In this document: piece after piece, positions 8,035 through 15,960 of the stretch | Numbering within the stretch: the stretch's first letter is position 1 | Layout: the number at the start of each line of letters is the position of its first letter | Program-made: the position numbers and the translations under genes | DNA from: Bacteroidia bacterium | Lineage (GTDB): Bacteria; Bacteroidota; Bacteroidia; Cytophagales; Cyclobacteriaceae | DNA length: 51,246 nt | NCBI GenBank assembly: GCA_030426345.1 | Contig: JAUHYU010000029.1 | Coordinates: 1 to 51,246 of the forward strand | Direction: 5' to 3' | Notes under the pieces: model-generated | Seen by the model: the letters and a program-made list of their open reading frames with translations, nothing else | What the model was told of the DNA's origin: nothing | Database searches by the model: none

Positions 8035-9939
8035 TTATTGTTGGTTATTGATAAAAAAATTAATACTCATTAAATAATTTCTGCCCGGCATCGCATACCG
8101 TTTTACATTTTGATATTCCACATCAAAGACATTCTGTACTTTTCCTTCAATAGAAAGCCTGTGTTTTCCCATGGACAAACTCTTGCTGATAGAAAGATTT
8201 GTAATGAAATATCTGTCGACTTCTTCCTCTTTGTCGTTCACATCCATTCCAAGACGTTTTCCTGTGAAGGAATTGTTAATGGCTATATTGTATGATTGGT
8301 AGGTGACATTGGCATTCAGTCCAAACCTATGCCTTGGAGTGTAGGGCAATTGTTGCCCGACAGATGGATCGTCTTCACCAACTCCCTCAAGTAAAATGGA
8401 ATGGTTATAGGCGTACATCGCTCCTAAATGTAGAGATGCTGAGCTGATGTTTGTTTTCCATTTTCCATTAAGTTCAATTCCCGATGCCTCCACTTTCTTG
8501 AGATTGTATGGCCGCCAAACTCCCCCAGCAGGTTTCCATGCCAGCCAATCGTCCACGATCATGTAGTAGGTGGCAATATCCAGATCAAAAGATGTATTTA
8601 ACTGCAAGTGGTATCCCAATTCTGAACTGATTCCATTTTCTGATTTTAAATCAGTCCTGCCTTGATCTCCCCAATATCTGTCGTTGAAAGAGGGAACTCG
8701 ATAGCTGCGTTCTACCTGCGCTCGGATTTCATGGATTTTTGAGGCTTTTTTGAAAGTATAACTTGTAGAAAGGGAAGGGGCAATTGGTGATTCCGTAAAC
8801 GGGACAAAGGTTTTTCGGACATTTAGATTTGCACTCCAATTTTGAATTAGTTCCTGATGTAGCGAAAGAAATGCATCCCCGCGCCACTCAGTCAGGTCTG
8901 TGTCGTAGGACCACACGTTAGGAATGATATATTTTGTATTGCCTCCAGCTTTCAGGATTGTCTTGTCGCTCAGTGTCCATTCGTAGCTCAGGTTGGCCAG
9001 CATTCGTTTGGTTTCGATGACATCTGTTGCGTCAAATAGCTGATAATCCCAGACATATCCCAAGCCAGACTGAAGCAATCCATTTTTAAAAAAGTGCTTG
9101 TATTCCCCAACTAACCTAATATTTTTATCCAATATTTCATCTCCGGCCAGTGTTTCTTCAGGAGTCGTGACCATCAATGGCTGCACTTGATGGTAATTTT
9201 TTCCTAGCCAACCTCTCAGTGACAAATAACCATTTTCAGCAATCTTCCGATTAAATTCCTGAAGCAGTCCATAGTTTTCTACTTCGGCATTATCTTGTTT
9301 TACTTCATAGCTGTCGCCAATCCTATCCGTGACGGAGTAAGGGAAATTATTTTTGAGATACTTATAGAAAATTCTGGTCTTAGATTCCCATTTTCCATTT
9401 CCAATATCCAGTTTTACTCCGGAAAACACATTTCCAAAACTTCCAAAATCTTGCCTTACATGGATTTTTGAGCCTTTTGTCCATCGGGGGTTAGAGCTAA
9501 GGTGAATGCTGCCTCCGATAGCGTCACTTCCGTGAACAGAGCTCGCACCCCCAAATTGTACCGTAATATCATCGAACAGAAATATGGGAAAGCTATTGAA
9601 ATCTGAATTGCCAAGCGTGAGGGAATTGAGATTGATTCCATGCCAAAATACTCCGGTATGAGATGATCCCGTTCCCCGAAAAGAAACAGAAGCCAACATA
9701 CCGTTTCCTTGTTCTTTGATATACACTGTGGTGTTTTCCTGCAAGAAATTGGCAAGGGTGCCCTGGCCGACTGCAGCTAATTGCATGCTATCGGCCTTGA
9801 TGATTTTGCTGCCGGAAACGAATTTCTCAAACGGCAATCCTTCGATTACAATCTCGTCCAACTCCACTGTCTTGTCTTGGGCTGAAGCCAAAAAAGACAT
9901 CAAAATCCATGAAAACACAAATATCATAATACCCTTCAT
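8035..9939 (-). CDS. btuB: TonB-dependent outer-membrane receptor, BtuB-like
   Basis: A 634-residue outer-membrane protein with signal peptide (about 1-20), a TonB-box-like stretch (V-E-L-D-E-I-V-I-E-G), a plug domain (S-F-R-G-T-G-S-S-H-T-G-V-F-W-H-G-I-N-L-N) and a beta-barrel ending in an aromatic-rich strand. It lacks the carboxypeptidase-like N-terminal extension of SusC receptors. The ATG overlaps the stop of the ABC ATPase gene (ATGA). Position in a cobalamin-riboswitch operon between the ABC transporter and a BtuG-like lipoprotein makes cobalamin the likely substrate. Two copies of the CCATG word lie inside it (9459-9479 and 9890-9913). Confidence 0.88.
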   Translation of the reverse strand: MKGIMIFVFSWILMSFLASAQDKTVELDEIVIEGLPFEKFVSGSKIIKADSMQLAAVGQGTLANFLQENTTVYIKEQGNGMLASVSFRGTGSSHTGVFWHGINLNSLTLGNSDFNSFPIFLFDDITVQFGGASSVHGSDAIGGSIHLSSNPRWTKGSKIHVRQDFGSFGNVFSGVKLDIGNGKWESKTRIFYKYLKNNFPYSVTDRIGDSYEVKQDNAEVENYGLLQEFNRKIAENGYLSLRGWLGKNYHQVQPLMVTTPEETLAGDEILDKNIRLVGEYKHFFKNGLLQSGLGYVWDYQLFDATDVIETKRMLANLSYEWTLSDKTILKAGGNTKYIIPNVWSYDTDLTEWRGDAFLSLHQELIQNWSANLNVRKTFVPFTESPIAPSLSTSYTFKKASKIHEIRAQVERSYRVPSFNDRYWGDQGRTDLKSENGISSELGYHLQLNTSFDLDIATYYMIVDDWLAWKPAGGVWRPYNLKKVEASGIELNGKWKTNISSASLHLGAMYAYNHSILLEGVGEDDPSVGQQLPYTPRHRFGLNANVTYQSYNIAINNSFTGKRLGMDVNDKEEEVDRYFITNLSISKSLSMGKHRLSIEGKVQNVFDVEYQNVKRYAMPGRNYLMSINFFINNQQ

Positions 9940-10952
9940 CCGTGCCCTCCTTTCATCTTAAAATGCTGTGTGAGATCAGTTACTGAATGAAAAACCTCGG
10001 ATTTATCGTTGATCAAGTATTCCCAATTCCATGAATTGTCATGAAATGAAACATGGATTTTTGGAACATTTTCCTGTCCTATGATCACCTCAAACCCAAG
10101 CCGTTCCAAGGCGCGTTTGGTCCAAAAAATACCAACCTCATCGCCAGTGATACGCAGCCTTCCACGATGGTATTCCACCACTTTGAACACTCCAAGGCTT
10201 TTGTCAAATGTGATTCCATCTTTATTAAATGTATTGCCAAATACATCATTGAGCACAAGGTCTTCAGGCGTGCCGGAAAACGTCTGATTTTCCATGGTCA
10301 TCAGCCATATTTTATCTGCAGCTTGCAGGGCCAGATCCAATTCATGGGTCGAGAGGATGATGGCTTTGTTCGTTTCTTTTGCTAGTTTTCGGAGCAATCG
10401 GATGATGTTGATACGGTTTGGAATATCCAAATGAGCAGTAGGTTCATCCAGCAAAATCACCGGTGTATCTTGCGCCAATGCCCGCGCAATCATTACTTTT
10501 TGTCGCTCGCCATCACTCACTTGATGGATGCTTTTATGGATCAGCGGTTGCAGTCCTGTTTGCGCAATTGCTATTTGAATTTTCTCTTTATCGGTTTTAT
10601 CTAGATTGCCAAGCCAGCCGGTATATGGGATTCTACCTAGAGAAATAAGCTCATAAACCGTCAGATTTCCATAGCCGATGCGATCTGTCAAAACTACGCT
10701 CAAGCTTTGCGCAAGCGTCTTTTTATGAATTTCAGATATATTTTTTCCATGTATGGAAATATGCCCCTTTAAGGCAGGTAATATTCCTGCAAGGGTTCGC
10801 AATAGCGTGGTTTTTCCTACACCATTTGGGCCAAGCAAGCATATCAATTCTCCTGAGGTCATGGAAATATCCATCGGCCCGGCCACTTTTGTCGGATTGC
10901 TGTTTTGCTGTCCGTAGCCAATTTCAAGTTGCGATATGTCGAGAGCCTTCAC
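9936..10952 (-). CDS. btuD: Cobalamin ABC transporter ATP-binding protein with C-terminal extension
   Basis: The start is taken as GTG at 10952, three bases after the permease stop; the longer open frame upstream only runs antisense-like through the permease gene. The product has 338 residues. The ATPase core has Walker A G-P-N-G-V-G-K-T (41-48), signature V-S-D-G-E-R-Q, Walker B V-I-L-L-D-E-P-T and a switch His in S-T-H-E-L-D. About 75 extra C-terminal residues (from around R-G-R-L-R-I-T-G-D) form a small unassigned domain absent from E. coli BtuD. It energises import across the inner membrane. It is coupled to the permease upstream and to the TonB receptor downstream (4-bp overlap). Confidence 0.9.
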   Translation of the reverse strand: MKALDISQLEIGYGQQNSNPTKVAGPMDISMTSGELICLLGPNGVGKTTLLRTLAGILPALKGHISIHGKNISEIHKKTLAQSLSVVLTDRIGYGNLTVYELISLGRIPYTGWLGNLDKTDKEKIQIAIAQTGLQPLIHKSIHQVSDGERQKVMIARALAQDTPVILLDEPTAHLDIPNRINIIRLLRKLAKETNKAIILSTHELDLALQAADKIWLMTMENQTFSGTPEDLVLNDVFGNTFNKDGITFDKSLGVFKVVEYHRGRLRITGDEVGIFWTKRALERLGFEVIIGQENVPKIHVSFHDNSWNWEYLINDKSEVFHSVTDLTQHFKMKGGHG

Positions 10953-10954
10953 CG

Positions 10955-12043
10955 TCAAAATGCAGTTCTTAAATTCTTGCTTTTTATAATTACCCAAACC
11001 ACGATTGGCGAGCCTATCAAAGCAGTAATGGCGTTGATCGGTAGCGACATCTGGCTGCCGGGCAATTGTGCGATGATGTCGCAGGCCAACATGAGCATGG
11101 CTCCTAGGATCAAAGATGCCGGCATCAAAATGCGGTGATCTGAAGTACCCAGAACAGATCTGGCAATGTGAGGAACTGCGATGCCAATGAACGCAATCGG
11201 TCCACAAAAACCAGTAACTGTTCCCGCTAAAATACTGGTGGTAAGAATGAGGAAAATCCTTGTAAACTGAATGTTTAAACCCAAACTTCGTGCATAATTC
11301 TCCCCTAACAACAGAGTATTTAATGCCTTAGAACTCGTAAATGCCAAAACCAATCCGACGACTATTACCGTCGAAAATATCCCCAACTGGCTGGAAGTGA
11401 CGCCTCCCAAGCTGCCAAATGTCCACATGAGATAATCCTGAATTTGCTCTGGTTCACTGAAATATTGCCAAATACTGACAATGGAAATTGAGATGTTTCC
11501 AATCATAATCCCGACGATCAGCAGGGAAATATTATCTTTCAACTTGGTACTCATTAATAGAATTAATGCCATCACCAGACCTGCTCCAAGCCCTGAAGCT
11601 AAAACGATTAGCCAGCTACCCCCAACTCCCAATTGTCGGATGGCATAAATGCTCGCTACACCACCGCCAGAAAGCATCACCAGCGCCACGCCCAAGCTTG
11701 CTCCGGCTGTAATTCCCAAAACAGACGGCCCAGCCAGCGGATTGTGAAAAAGGGTCTGCATTTGCAAACCTGCGACTGCCAATGCACTTCCGGCCAAAAT
11801 TGCACTCAATGCCTTTGGCAGCCGGATCATAAAGATGATTTTATGCCAAAGCTCATTGTCTGTTTGTTGACCGAATAGTATCTTCAATACCTCCCAAGGC
11901 GGGATTTTGACGGAACCTAAACCTACATCCAACAACAGTAATACTAGGCATGCCATTAATGAACTGATCAGCAATACAGTCTTTGACCACATTTTGTAGG
12001 GGTGATTGATCGTGTAATCGCTAAGTTGTGATCGGTCGTTCAT
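10955..12043 (-). CDS. btuC: Cobalamin ABC transporter permease (FecCD/BtuC family)
   Basis: A 362-residue membrane protein with about ten hydrophobic helices. It carries family signatures: R-L-P-K-A-L-S-A-I-L-A-G-S-A-L-A near the N-terminus, G-x-x-M-Q-T-L-F-x-N-P-L-A-G-P-x-x-L-G, and a C-terminal F-C-G-P-I-A-F-I-G-I-A-V-P-H-I-A-R coupling helix region. This family moves vitamin B12, haem or siderophores. The riboswitch and gene order point to B12. The ATG overlaps the stop of the upstream binding-protein gene by 4 bp. Confidence 0.93.
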   Translation of the reverse strand: MNDRSQLSDYTINHPYKMWSKTVLLISSLMACLVLLLLDVGLGSVKIPPWEVLKILFGQQTDNELWHKIIFMIRLPKALSAILAGSALAVAGLQMQTLFHNPLAGPSVLGITAGASLGVALVMLSGGGVASIYAIRQLGVGGSWLIVLASGLGAGLVMALILLMSTKLKDNISLLIVGIMIGNISISIVSIWQYFSEPEQIQDYLMWTFGSLGGVTSSQLGIFSTVIVVGLVLAFTSSKALNTLLLGENYARSLGLNIQFTRIFLILTTSILAGTVTGFCGPIAFIGIAVPHIARSVLGTSDHRILMPASLILGAMLMLACDIIAQLPGSQMSLPINAITALIGSPIVVWVIIKSKNLRTAF

Positions 12044-13218
12044 CGCAGCTGTTTGTAATAAAATAATTCATGTTCCGGTAGCAATTCCGGATGGAATATC
12101 TTTATCATATCTGCCAGAATGATCTGTGGATGTGTGATTGCTGATTCCCAGTAATCATTCGCCATGCCACGTGACACTCTATTGATGTTGTTGAATACTT
12201 TGCTGTTGATTATCGGAAGGAAATCTTTCAGCCTTTCGTCAGTCGCTATTATACCTTTGATTTCATGGGAAAAACCTGGATTCGTCCAGAAATCTGCCTG
12301 AAGACCTTTAGCATAAACAGCCTCAAAATCCAACTGAAGCCCTCCTTTGCTGCCATCATCTGACCACAAATAATTACCTCCGGCATCTGCGATCACATTG
12401 CTCACATAGCTATTTCCGCCCGGCACGTACCACGAGCCTTTATAGGGGAGGTTACAAACTATTTTAGGTTTTGGAATGTCTTTTGGAATGAGAGCCTTCA
12501 AGCGATTATATTCACTTTCCATCTGCTGAAATTCTGAATTGGCCAGAGCATCAGAGCCGGTCAGAGCTGCAACGACCTTTATCCATTCTGCCCTTCCCAA
12601 AAGCGTGGATTCTTGCCAATCGGAAAAAACCAAAACAGGGATTCCAAGCTCACTGAGCATTTCCTGACTTTTATTCGGTGCATTGGGAAACCCAACCGTC
12701 ACAACCGAAGAAACTCCTAACTCCAGCAATTTTTCTTTATCGAGAGTTTCCCCATATCCTACTTCAGATAATTCATGGTTTTTGACTGCATTATAGACGT
12801 TGTCATTGTAGATATACTTGGCTTCAGAAATAGCTTTTATGTGGTCGATAGATTGACAGAGGTCGAAAAAAGAAATATAGGAGGAATGGAGCATCGCAAC
12901 ATCCTGTTGAGGAATTTGGATTTTTTCCAGACCGGAAAACTGATTATCCACCTTAGCATCCTGATCGTACAACACGTAGCTCAACGTGTCGGTAGCATCG
13001 CTAGAATGCTGAAAAAGATGCAGCACTTTATAGGATTCAAAATTTAATAGATCAAAGCCAATGGCATATTTTACCATTGATTTTCCTTGAGGGGAATCAT
13101 GTTTGGCTTGATCAGAGGTGTTGCGTTTGCTTTGACAACCGCCAATCAAAAACAGGATTAAAACCATTGAATATCCATGCAACGGTTTTTTGAAAACAGA
13201 TAATATGTTGAACAGCAT
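12040..13218 (-). CDS. btuF: Cobalamin ABC transporter substrate-binding lipoprotein (BtuF/FecB type)
   Basis: A 392-residue lipoprotein. The hydrophobic signal ends at Cys28 (L-I-G-G-C). A type III periplasmic-binding fold follows, with V-G-Y-G-E-T-L-D-K-E-K-L-L-E-L, V-T-V-G-F-P-N, I-P-V-L-V-F-S-D-W-Q-E-S-T-L-L-G-R-A-E-W-I and the late G-G-N-Y-L-W-S-D-D segment. It is the first gene after the cobalamin riboswitch and is coupled to the permease by a 4-bp overlap. It should hand B12 to the BtuCD-like transporter in the periplasm. An alternative start at residue 18 (M-V-L-I-L) would also give a good lipoprotein signal. Confidence 0.88.
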   Translation of the reverse strand: MLFNILSVFKKPLHGYSMVLILFLIGGCQSKRNTSDQAKHDSPQGKSMVKYAIGFDLLNFESYKVLHLFQHSSDATDTLSYVLYDQDAKVDNQFSGLEKIQIPQQDVAMLHSSYISFFDLCQSIDHIKAISEAKYIYNDNVYNAVKNHELSEVGYGETLDKEKLLELGVSSVVTVGFPNAPNKSQEMLSELGIPVLVFSDWQESTLLGRAEWIKVVAALTGSDALANSEFQQMESEYNRLKALIPKDIPKPKIVCNLPYKGSWYVPGGNSYVSNVIADAGGNYLWSDDGSKGGLQLDFEAVYAKGLQADFWTNPGFSHEIKGIIATDERLKDFLPIINSKVFNNINRVSRGMANDYWESAITHPQIILADMIKIFHPELLPEHELFYYKQLR

Positions 13219-13250
13219 GGTTTTTTAGTGCTTTTTTCCCGAAGCGATTT

Positions 13251-13426
13251 CACTATGGCAGGTCTTCTGACTTTCCCGGATTTGATAACCTTCCCGCTCC
13301 AGTTTGGAACAGTGGTGTTGGATTTGATCAAATCACTTTACAGGATTACAGCAGCGGGGACTGTTTCGGATTTTCACCAAATTCCCTTTTAATGCGCGAT
13401 AGCCGTATGCTATCAGCAACCATAAC
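13251..13426 (-). promoter_or_regulatory. Cobalamin riboswitch
   Basis: Read on the minus strand this region has the conserved parts of the adenosylcobalamin aptamer in order: GGTGAAAATCC, then a CAGTCCCCGCTGCTGTAA block (the family GTCCCGCNACTGTAA), a variable arm, and AGTCAGAAGACCTGCC near the 3' end. It ends about 30 nt before the btuF-like start, so bound cobalamin can block expression of all five downstream genes. Boundaries are approximate, set by the conserved blocks. Confidence 0.95.
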
Positions 13427-13432
13427 TCGATA

Positions 13433-13440
13433 CAAAAGTA
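13433..13440 (-). promoter_or_regulatory. -7 box of the B12 operon promoter
   Basis: TACTTTTG on the minus strand matches the Bacteroidota -7 consensus TAnnTTTG exactly. It stands just ahead of the riboswitch, so transcription would begin around 13426-13428 and include the whole aptamer. No clean TTTG -33 box was seen at the usual distance. Confidence 0.7.
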
Positions 13441-13652
13441 GTCGGTATTTTTTTTGGAAAAAAATATGAAGCTTCTTTTGTTGAGAAAAGATGATCTATA
13501 TCATAAATGACTTTTTTTGAGTAACAATGTTTATTCCATCAACTGGAATTGGTAAACCCTCTTGATCTTTTATGCGATTGTTTTAAATTTGGTGGGTGAA
13601 TGAGCTCATGATGATGGGGAGTTGTTTAGTTTGTAGGGTATAAGAAGAATCA

Positions 13653-14171
13653 ATGAGAAATCTATTTTCAATTCTTACCATATTTATTTCGATTGCTTCC
13701 TATGGATATACCATTGATGATTACTTAATCCGAATATGTGAAGATAAAAATTGTGAATTTGGAACACCTTCTGGATACATTAATATCAATGGCGACACAA
13801 TAATTCCGATTAATCAATTTTATTATTGTTTTACAGACACTCTTAAGGACTTCGCTATCGTTTTGGACAAAAAAAAAATTTGTAAGGCAATTGACAAAAG
13901 TGGAAATACTCTTTATGAAGTAAAATGGTATGATAATGGCCCTGACTATATTTCTGAAGGACTTTTTCGGATTATTGTTGAAGGCAAAACGGGATACGCA
14001 AATGAAAGAGGTGAAATAGTAATAGAACCACAATACGCCTGTACCAATCCATTTGTAAATGGAAAGGCAAGAGTTTCCTTCGAATGCGAATTGGTCGATG
14101 ATGAAGAACACAAAATAATGAAGAGTGAGAATTGGTTTTACATAGATAAAGAAGGAAAGAAAATAGAATAA
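13653..14171 (+). CDS. Secreted WG-repeat (KWG) protein
   Basis: A 172-residue protein with an N-terminal signal peptide (about 1-19). Its repeats have the WG/KWG pattern: G-Y-I-N-I-N-G-D-T-I-I-P, A-I-D-K-S-G-N-T-L-Y-E, G-Y-A-N-E-R-G-E-I-V-I-E-P-Q-Y and F-Y-I-D-K-E-G-K-K. Such repeats are common in Bacteroidota surface or periplasmic proteins and have no agreed function. It is short for the family and stands alone, 435 bp from the B12 operon. Low GC and a run of ten As near 13870 set it slightly apart from its neighbours. Confidence 0.75.
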   Translation: MRNLFSILTIFISIASYGYTIDDYLIRICEDKNCEFGTPSGYININGDTIIPINQFYYCFTDTLKDFAIVLDKKKICKAIDKSGNTLYEVKWYDNGPDYISEGLFRIIVEGKTGYANERGEIVIEPQYACTNPFVNGKARVSFECELVDDEEHKIMKSENWFYIDKEGKKIE

Positions 14172-14217
14172 AACTAAGACCAATAATATGCAAATGGAGT
14201 TTCAGTTAAACATGGTC

Positions 14218-14241
14218 AAAAAAGCCTCTAAAATCCATGAA
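14218..14241 (+). repeat. Intergenic CCATG element, copy 1
   Basis: A 24-bp unit made of AAAAAAGCCTCT followed by AAAATCCATGAA. It lies between the WG-repeat gene and the first sulfatase. Four other near-identical units occur between genes in this window (at 15816, 41120, 42953 and 48269). Eleven bases downstream a partial TTCCATG follows. Confidence 0.85.
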
Positions 14242-14297
14242 TTTTCCATGTATCATTTGAAATTTATAAACCCTCTTTATCCTTTGCTCAATAAGTT

Positions 14298-14305
14298 TAA
14301 ATTTG
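14298..14305 (+). promoter_or_regulatory. Putative -7 box of the first sulfatase, near-leaderless
   Basis: TAAATTTG matches the TAnnTTTG consensus and ends only 4 bases before the ATG at 14310. If used, the transcript would have almost no leader. A TTTG at 14283-14286 is too close to be the usual -33 box, so support comes from the -7 box alone. Confidence 0.4.
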
Positions 14306-14309
14306 AAAT

Positions 14310-15764
14310 ATGAAAAACCTAATCATCCTTTCACTACTCTCAGCCCTGGTGGCAAGCTGCACCCAGACCACAAAACAAACTTCAGATAAACCAAATGTCG
14401 TTATCGTCTTTATTGATGATGAAGGTTATGGCGATGTTGGCGTCTATGGGGCGACAGGGTTTGAAACGCCACATCTTGACCAAATGGCAAGTAAAGGAAT
14501 GAGGTTTACAAATTTCTACTCCGCACAGCCAGTTTGCAGCGCTTCGCGAGCAGGACTTTTGACGGGTTGTTATCCCAATAGGATAGGTTTTTCCGGCGCA
14601 TTATTTCCTCGTGATACCATTGGGATTAACTCAAAGGAATTGACTATCGCCGAGCTGTTTAAAGAGCAGGGATATGCAACAGCTTGCTTTGGCAAATGGC
14701 ACTTGGGGTGGCAAAAGGAGTTTTTGCCCTTGCAGCATGGGTTTGATGAATATACCGGTATTCCATATTCAAACGATATGTGGCCTAATAGCAATGTCAC
14801 CGGGGAACCATTGCCAAAGGTTGAGGGTCGGGAAGGCTATCCTGAATTACCATTGATAGTTGGAAATGAAGTTTCAGAGACAATTACGGATATGAAAGGT
14901 CAGGATAAATTGACGACATTATATACCGAGAAAGCCGTTGATTTTATCAATAGAAATGCCAAGGATCCCTTTTTCCTATATGTACCTCACACCATGGCGC
15001 ATATTCCGCTTGGTGTATCCGACAAATTTAGAGGCAAAAGTGAACAAGGATTGTATGGAGATGTGATGATGGAAGTGGACTGGTCTGTTGGCGAAATCCA
15101 GAAGGCTTTAGAAATAAATAACATTGCGGATAATACCATATTTATTTTCACAACAGACAATGGCCCTTGGTTAAATTACGGAAATCATGCTGGCTCGGCT
15201 GGGGGACTTCGTGAAGGAAAAACCACAAGCTGGGAAGGCGGCCAAAGAGTGCCATTTATTATTCGTTGGCCTGGAAAAACACCAGAAGGAACTGTTTGTA
15301 ATAAGTTGTCGAATGCTGTGGATTTATTGCCAACATTGGCAAGTATTACAAATGGCAAGCTATCTGATAATAAAATCGACGGAGTGGATGTTACCTCGCT
15401 ATGGACTGGTGATTTTAAATCGGAACCACGAGAAACAGTTCTTTACTATCATGGAAAAAACAATCTAAATGCGGTGCGAAAAGGCAATTGGAAACTTGTC
15501 TTACCCCATACTTGGGCTTCATATAATACTGAACCGGGTAATGATGGAAACTGGGGTAGGCGTATAAAAATGACAGTAGAAACACCCGAACTTTACAATA
15601 TGATGCGCGACCCCGGAGAGCAGTACAATGTCATTGAATATCACCCTGAAAAAGCCCGGGAAATCATGGAAGTTGTTGAAAAAGCACGCCAAGAACTTGG
15701 TGATTTAAATGTCGGAATTGCAAAAGGAAGTGAAAACAGGGAAATCGGTAAAGTTACCAATTGA
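14310..15764 (+). CDS. Sulfatase (arylsulfatase type), lipoprotein
   Basis: A 484-residue lipoprotein with signal ending at Cys17 (L-V-A-S-C). It has the metal-binding D-D at 36-37 in F-I-D-D-E-G-Y-G-D and the formylglycine site Cys76 in C-S-A-S-R-A-G-L-L-T-G, where the usual Pro is Ala. Later marks are G-K-W-H-L-G and F-T-T-D-N-G-P. These enzymes hydrolyse sulfate esters after Cys is converted to formylglycine, which requires a maturase not present here. Members in Bacteroidota often desulfate algal or host polysaccharides. No glycoside hydrolase is adjacent, so the substrate is unknown. CCATG elements flank it on both sides. Confidence 0.92.
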   Translation: MKNLIILSLLSALVASCTQTTKQTSDKPNVVIVFIDDEGYGDVGVYGATGFETPHLDQMASKGMRFTNFYSAQPVCSASRAGLLTGCYPNRIGFSGALFPRDTIGINSKELTIAELFKEQGYATACFGKWHLGWQKEFLPLQHGFDEYTGIPYSNDMWPNSNVTGEPLPKVEGREGYPELPLIVGNEVSETITDMKGQDKLTTLYTEKAVDFINRNAKDPFFLYVPHTMAHIPLGVSDKFRGKSEQGLYGDVMMEVDWSVGEIQKALEINNIADNTIFIFTTDNGPWLNYGNHAGSAGGLREGKTTSWEGGQRVPFIIRWPGKTPEGTVCNKLSNAVDLLPTLASITNGKLSDNKIDGVDVTSLWTGDFKSEPRETVLYYHGKNNLNAVRKGNWKLVLPHTWASYNTEPGNDGNWGRRIKMTVETPELYNMMRDPGEQYNVIEYHPEKAREIMEVVEKARQELGDLNVGIAKGSENREIGKVTN

Positions 15765-15815
15765 TGAAAAGCTGAGCTGGATTTTAAATGTATCAAAAAC
15801 CTTGATTCAGTGTCC

Positions 15816-15853
15816 AAAAAGCCTCTAAAATCCATGGATTTCAGACGCTTTTT
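15816..15853. repeat. Intergenic CCATG element, copy 2, full 38-bp inverted repeat
   Basis: The left half, AAAAAGCCTCT then AAAATCCATGG, is mirrored by a right half whose reverse complement reads AAAAAGCGTCT then GAAATCCATGG. The centre is CCATGG between 15834 and 15835, and only two positions per half differ. It is the most complete symmetric copy in the window, lying 52 bp after the sulfatase stop. Confidence 0.9.
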
Positions 15854-15960
15854 ATGAAGGAAAATAAGCCGCAAGCGTTGAGAACTGACAAGTTGAAGAT
15901 TTTACTATCTTTAGGTTTTGGCCAGTTGCGATTCAGAACGGTCTCAAACACTCAAACTAT

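Noticed and set aside
10953-11207. N-terminal 85-residue extension of the ABC ATPase reading frame
   Set aside because: It runs inside the permease gene on the same strand in another frame, has no family similarity (Cys/His/Arg-rich), and a GTG start right after the permease stop gives a normal ATPase.
13725-14183. Phe/Tyr-rich minus-strand frame opposite the WG-repeat gene
   Set aside because: Its composition is that of the complement of an AT-rich gene, and the plus-strand frame has a signal peptide and WG repeats.
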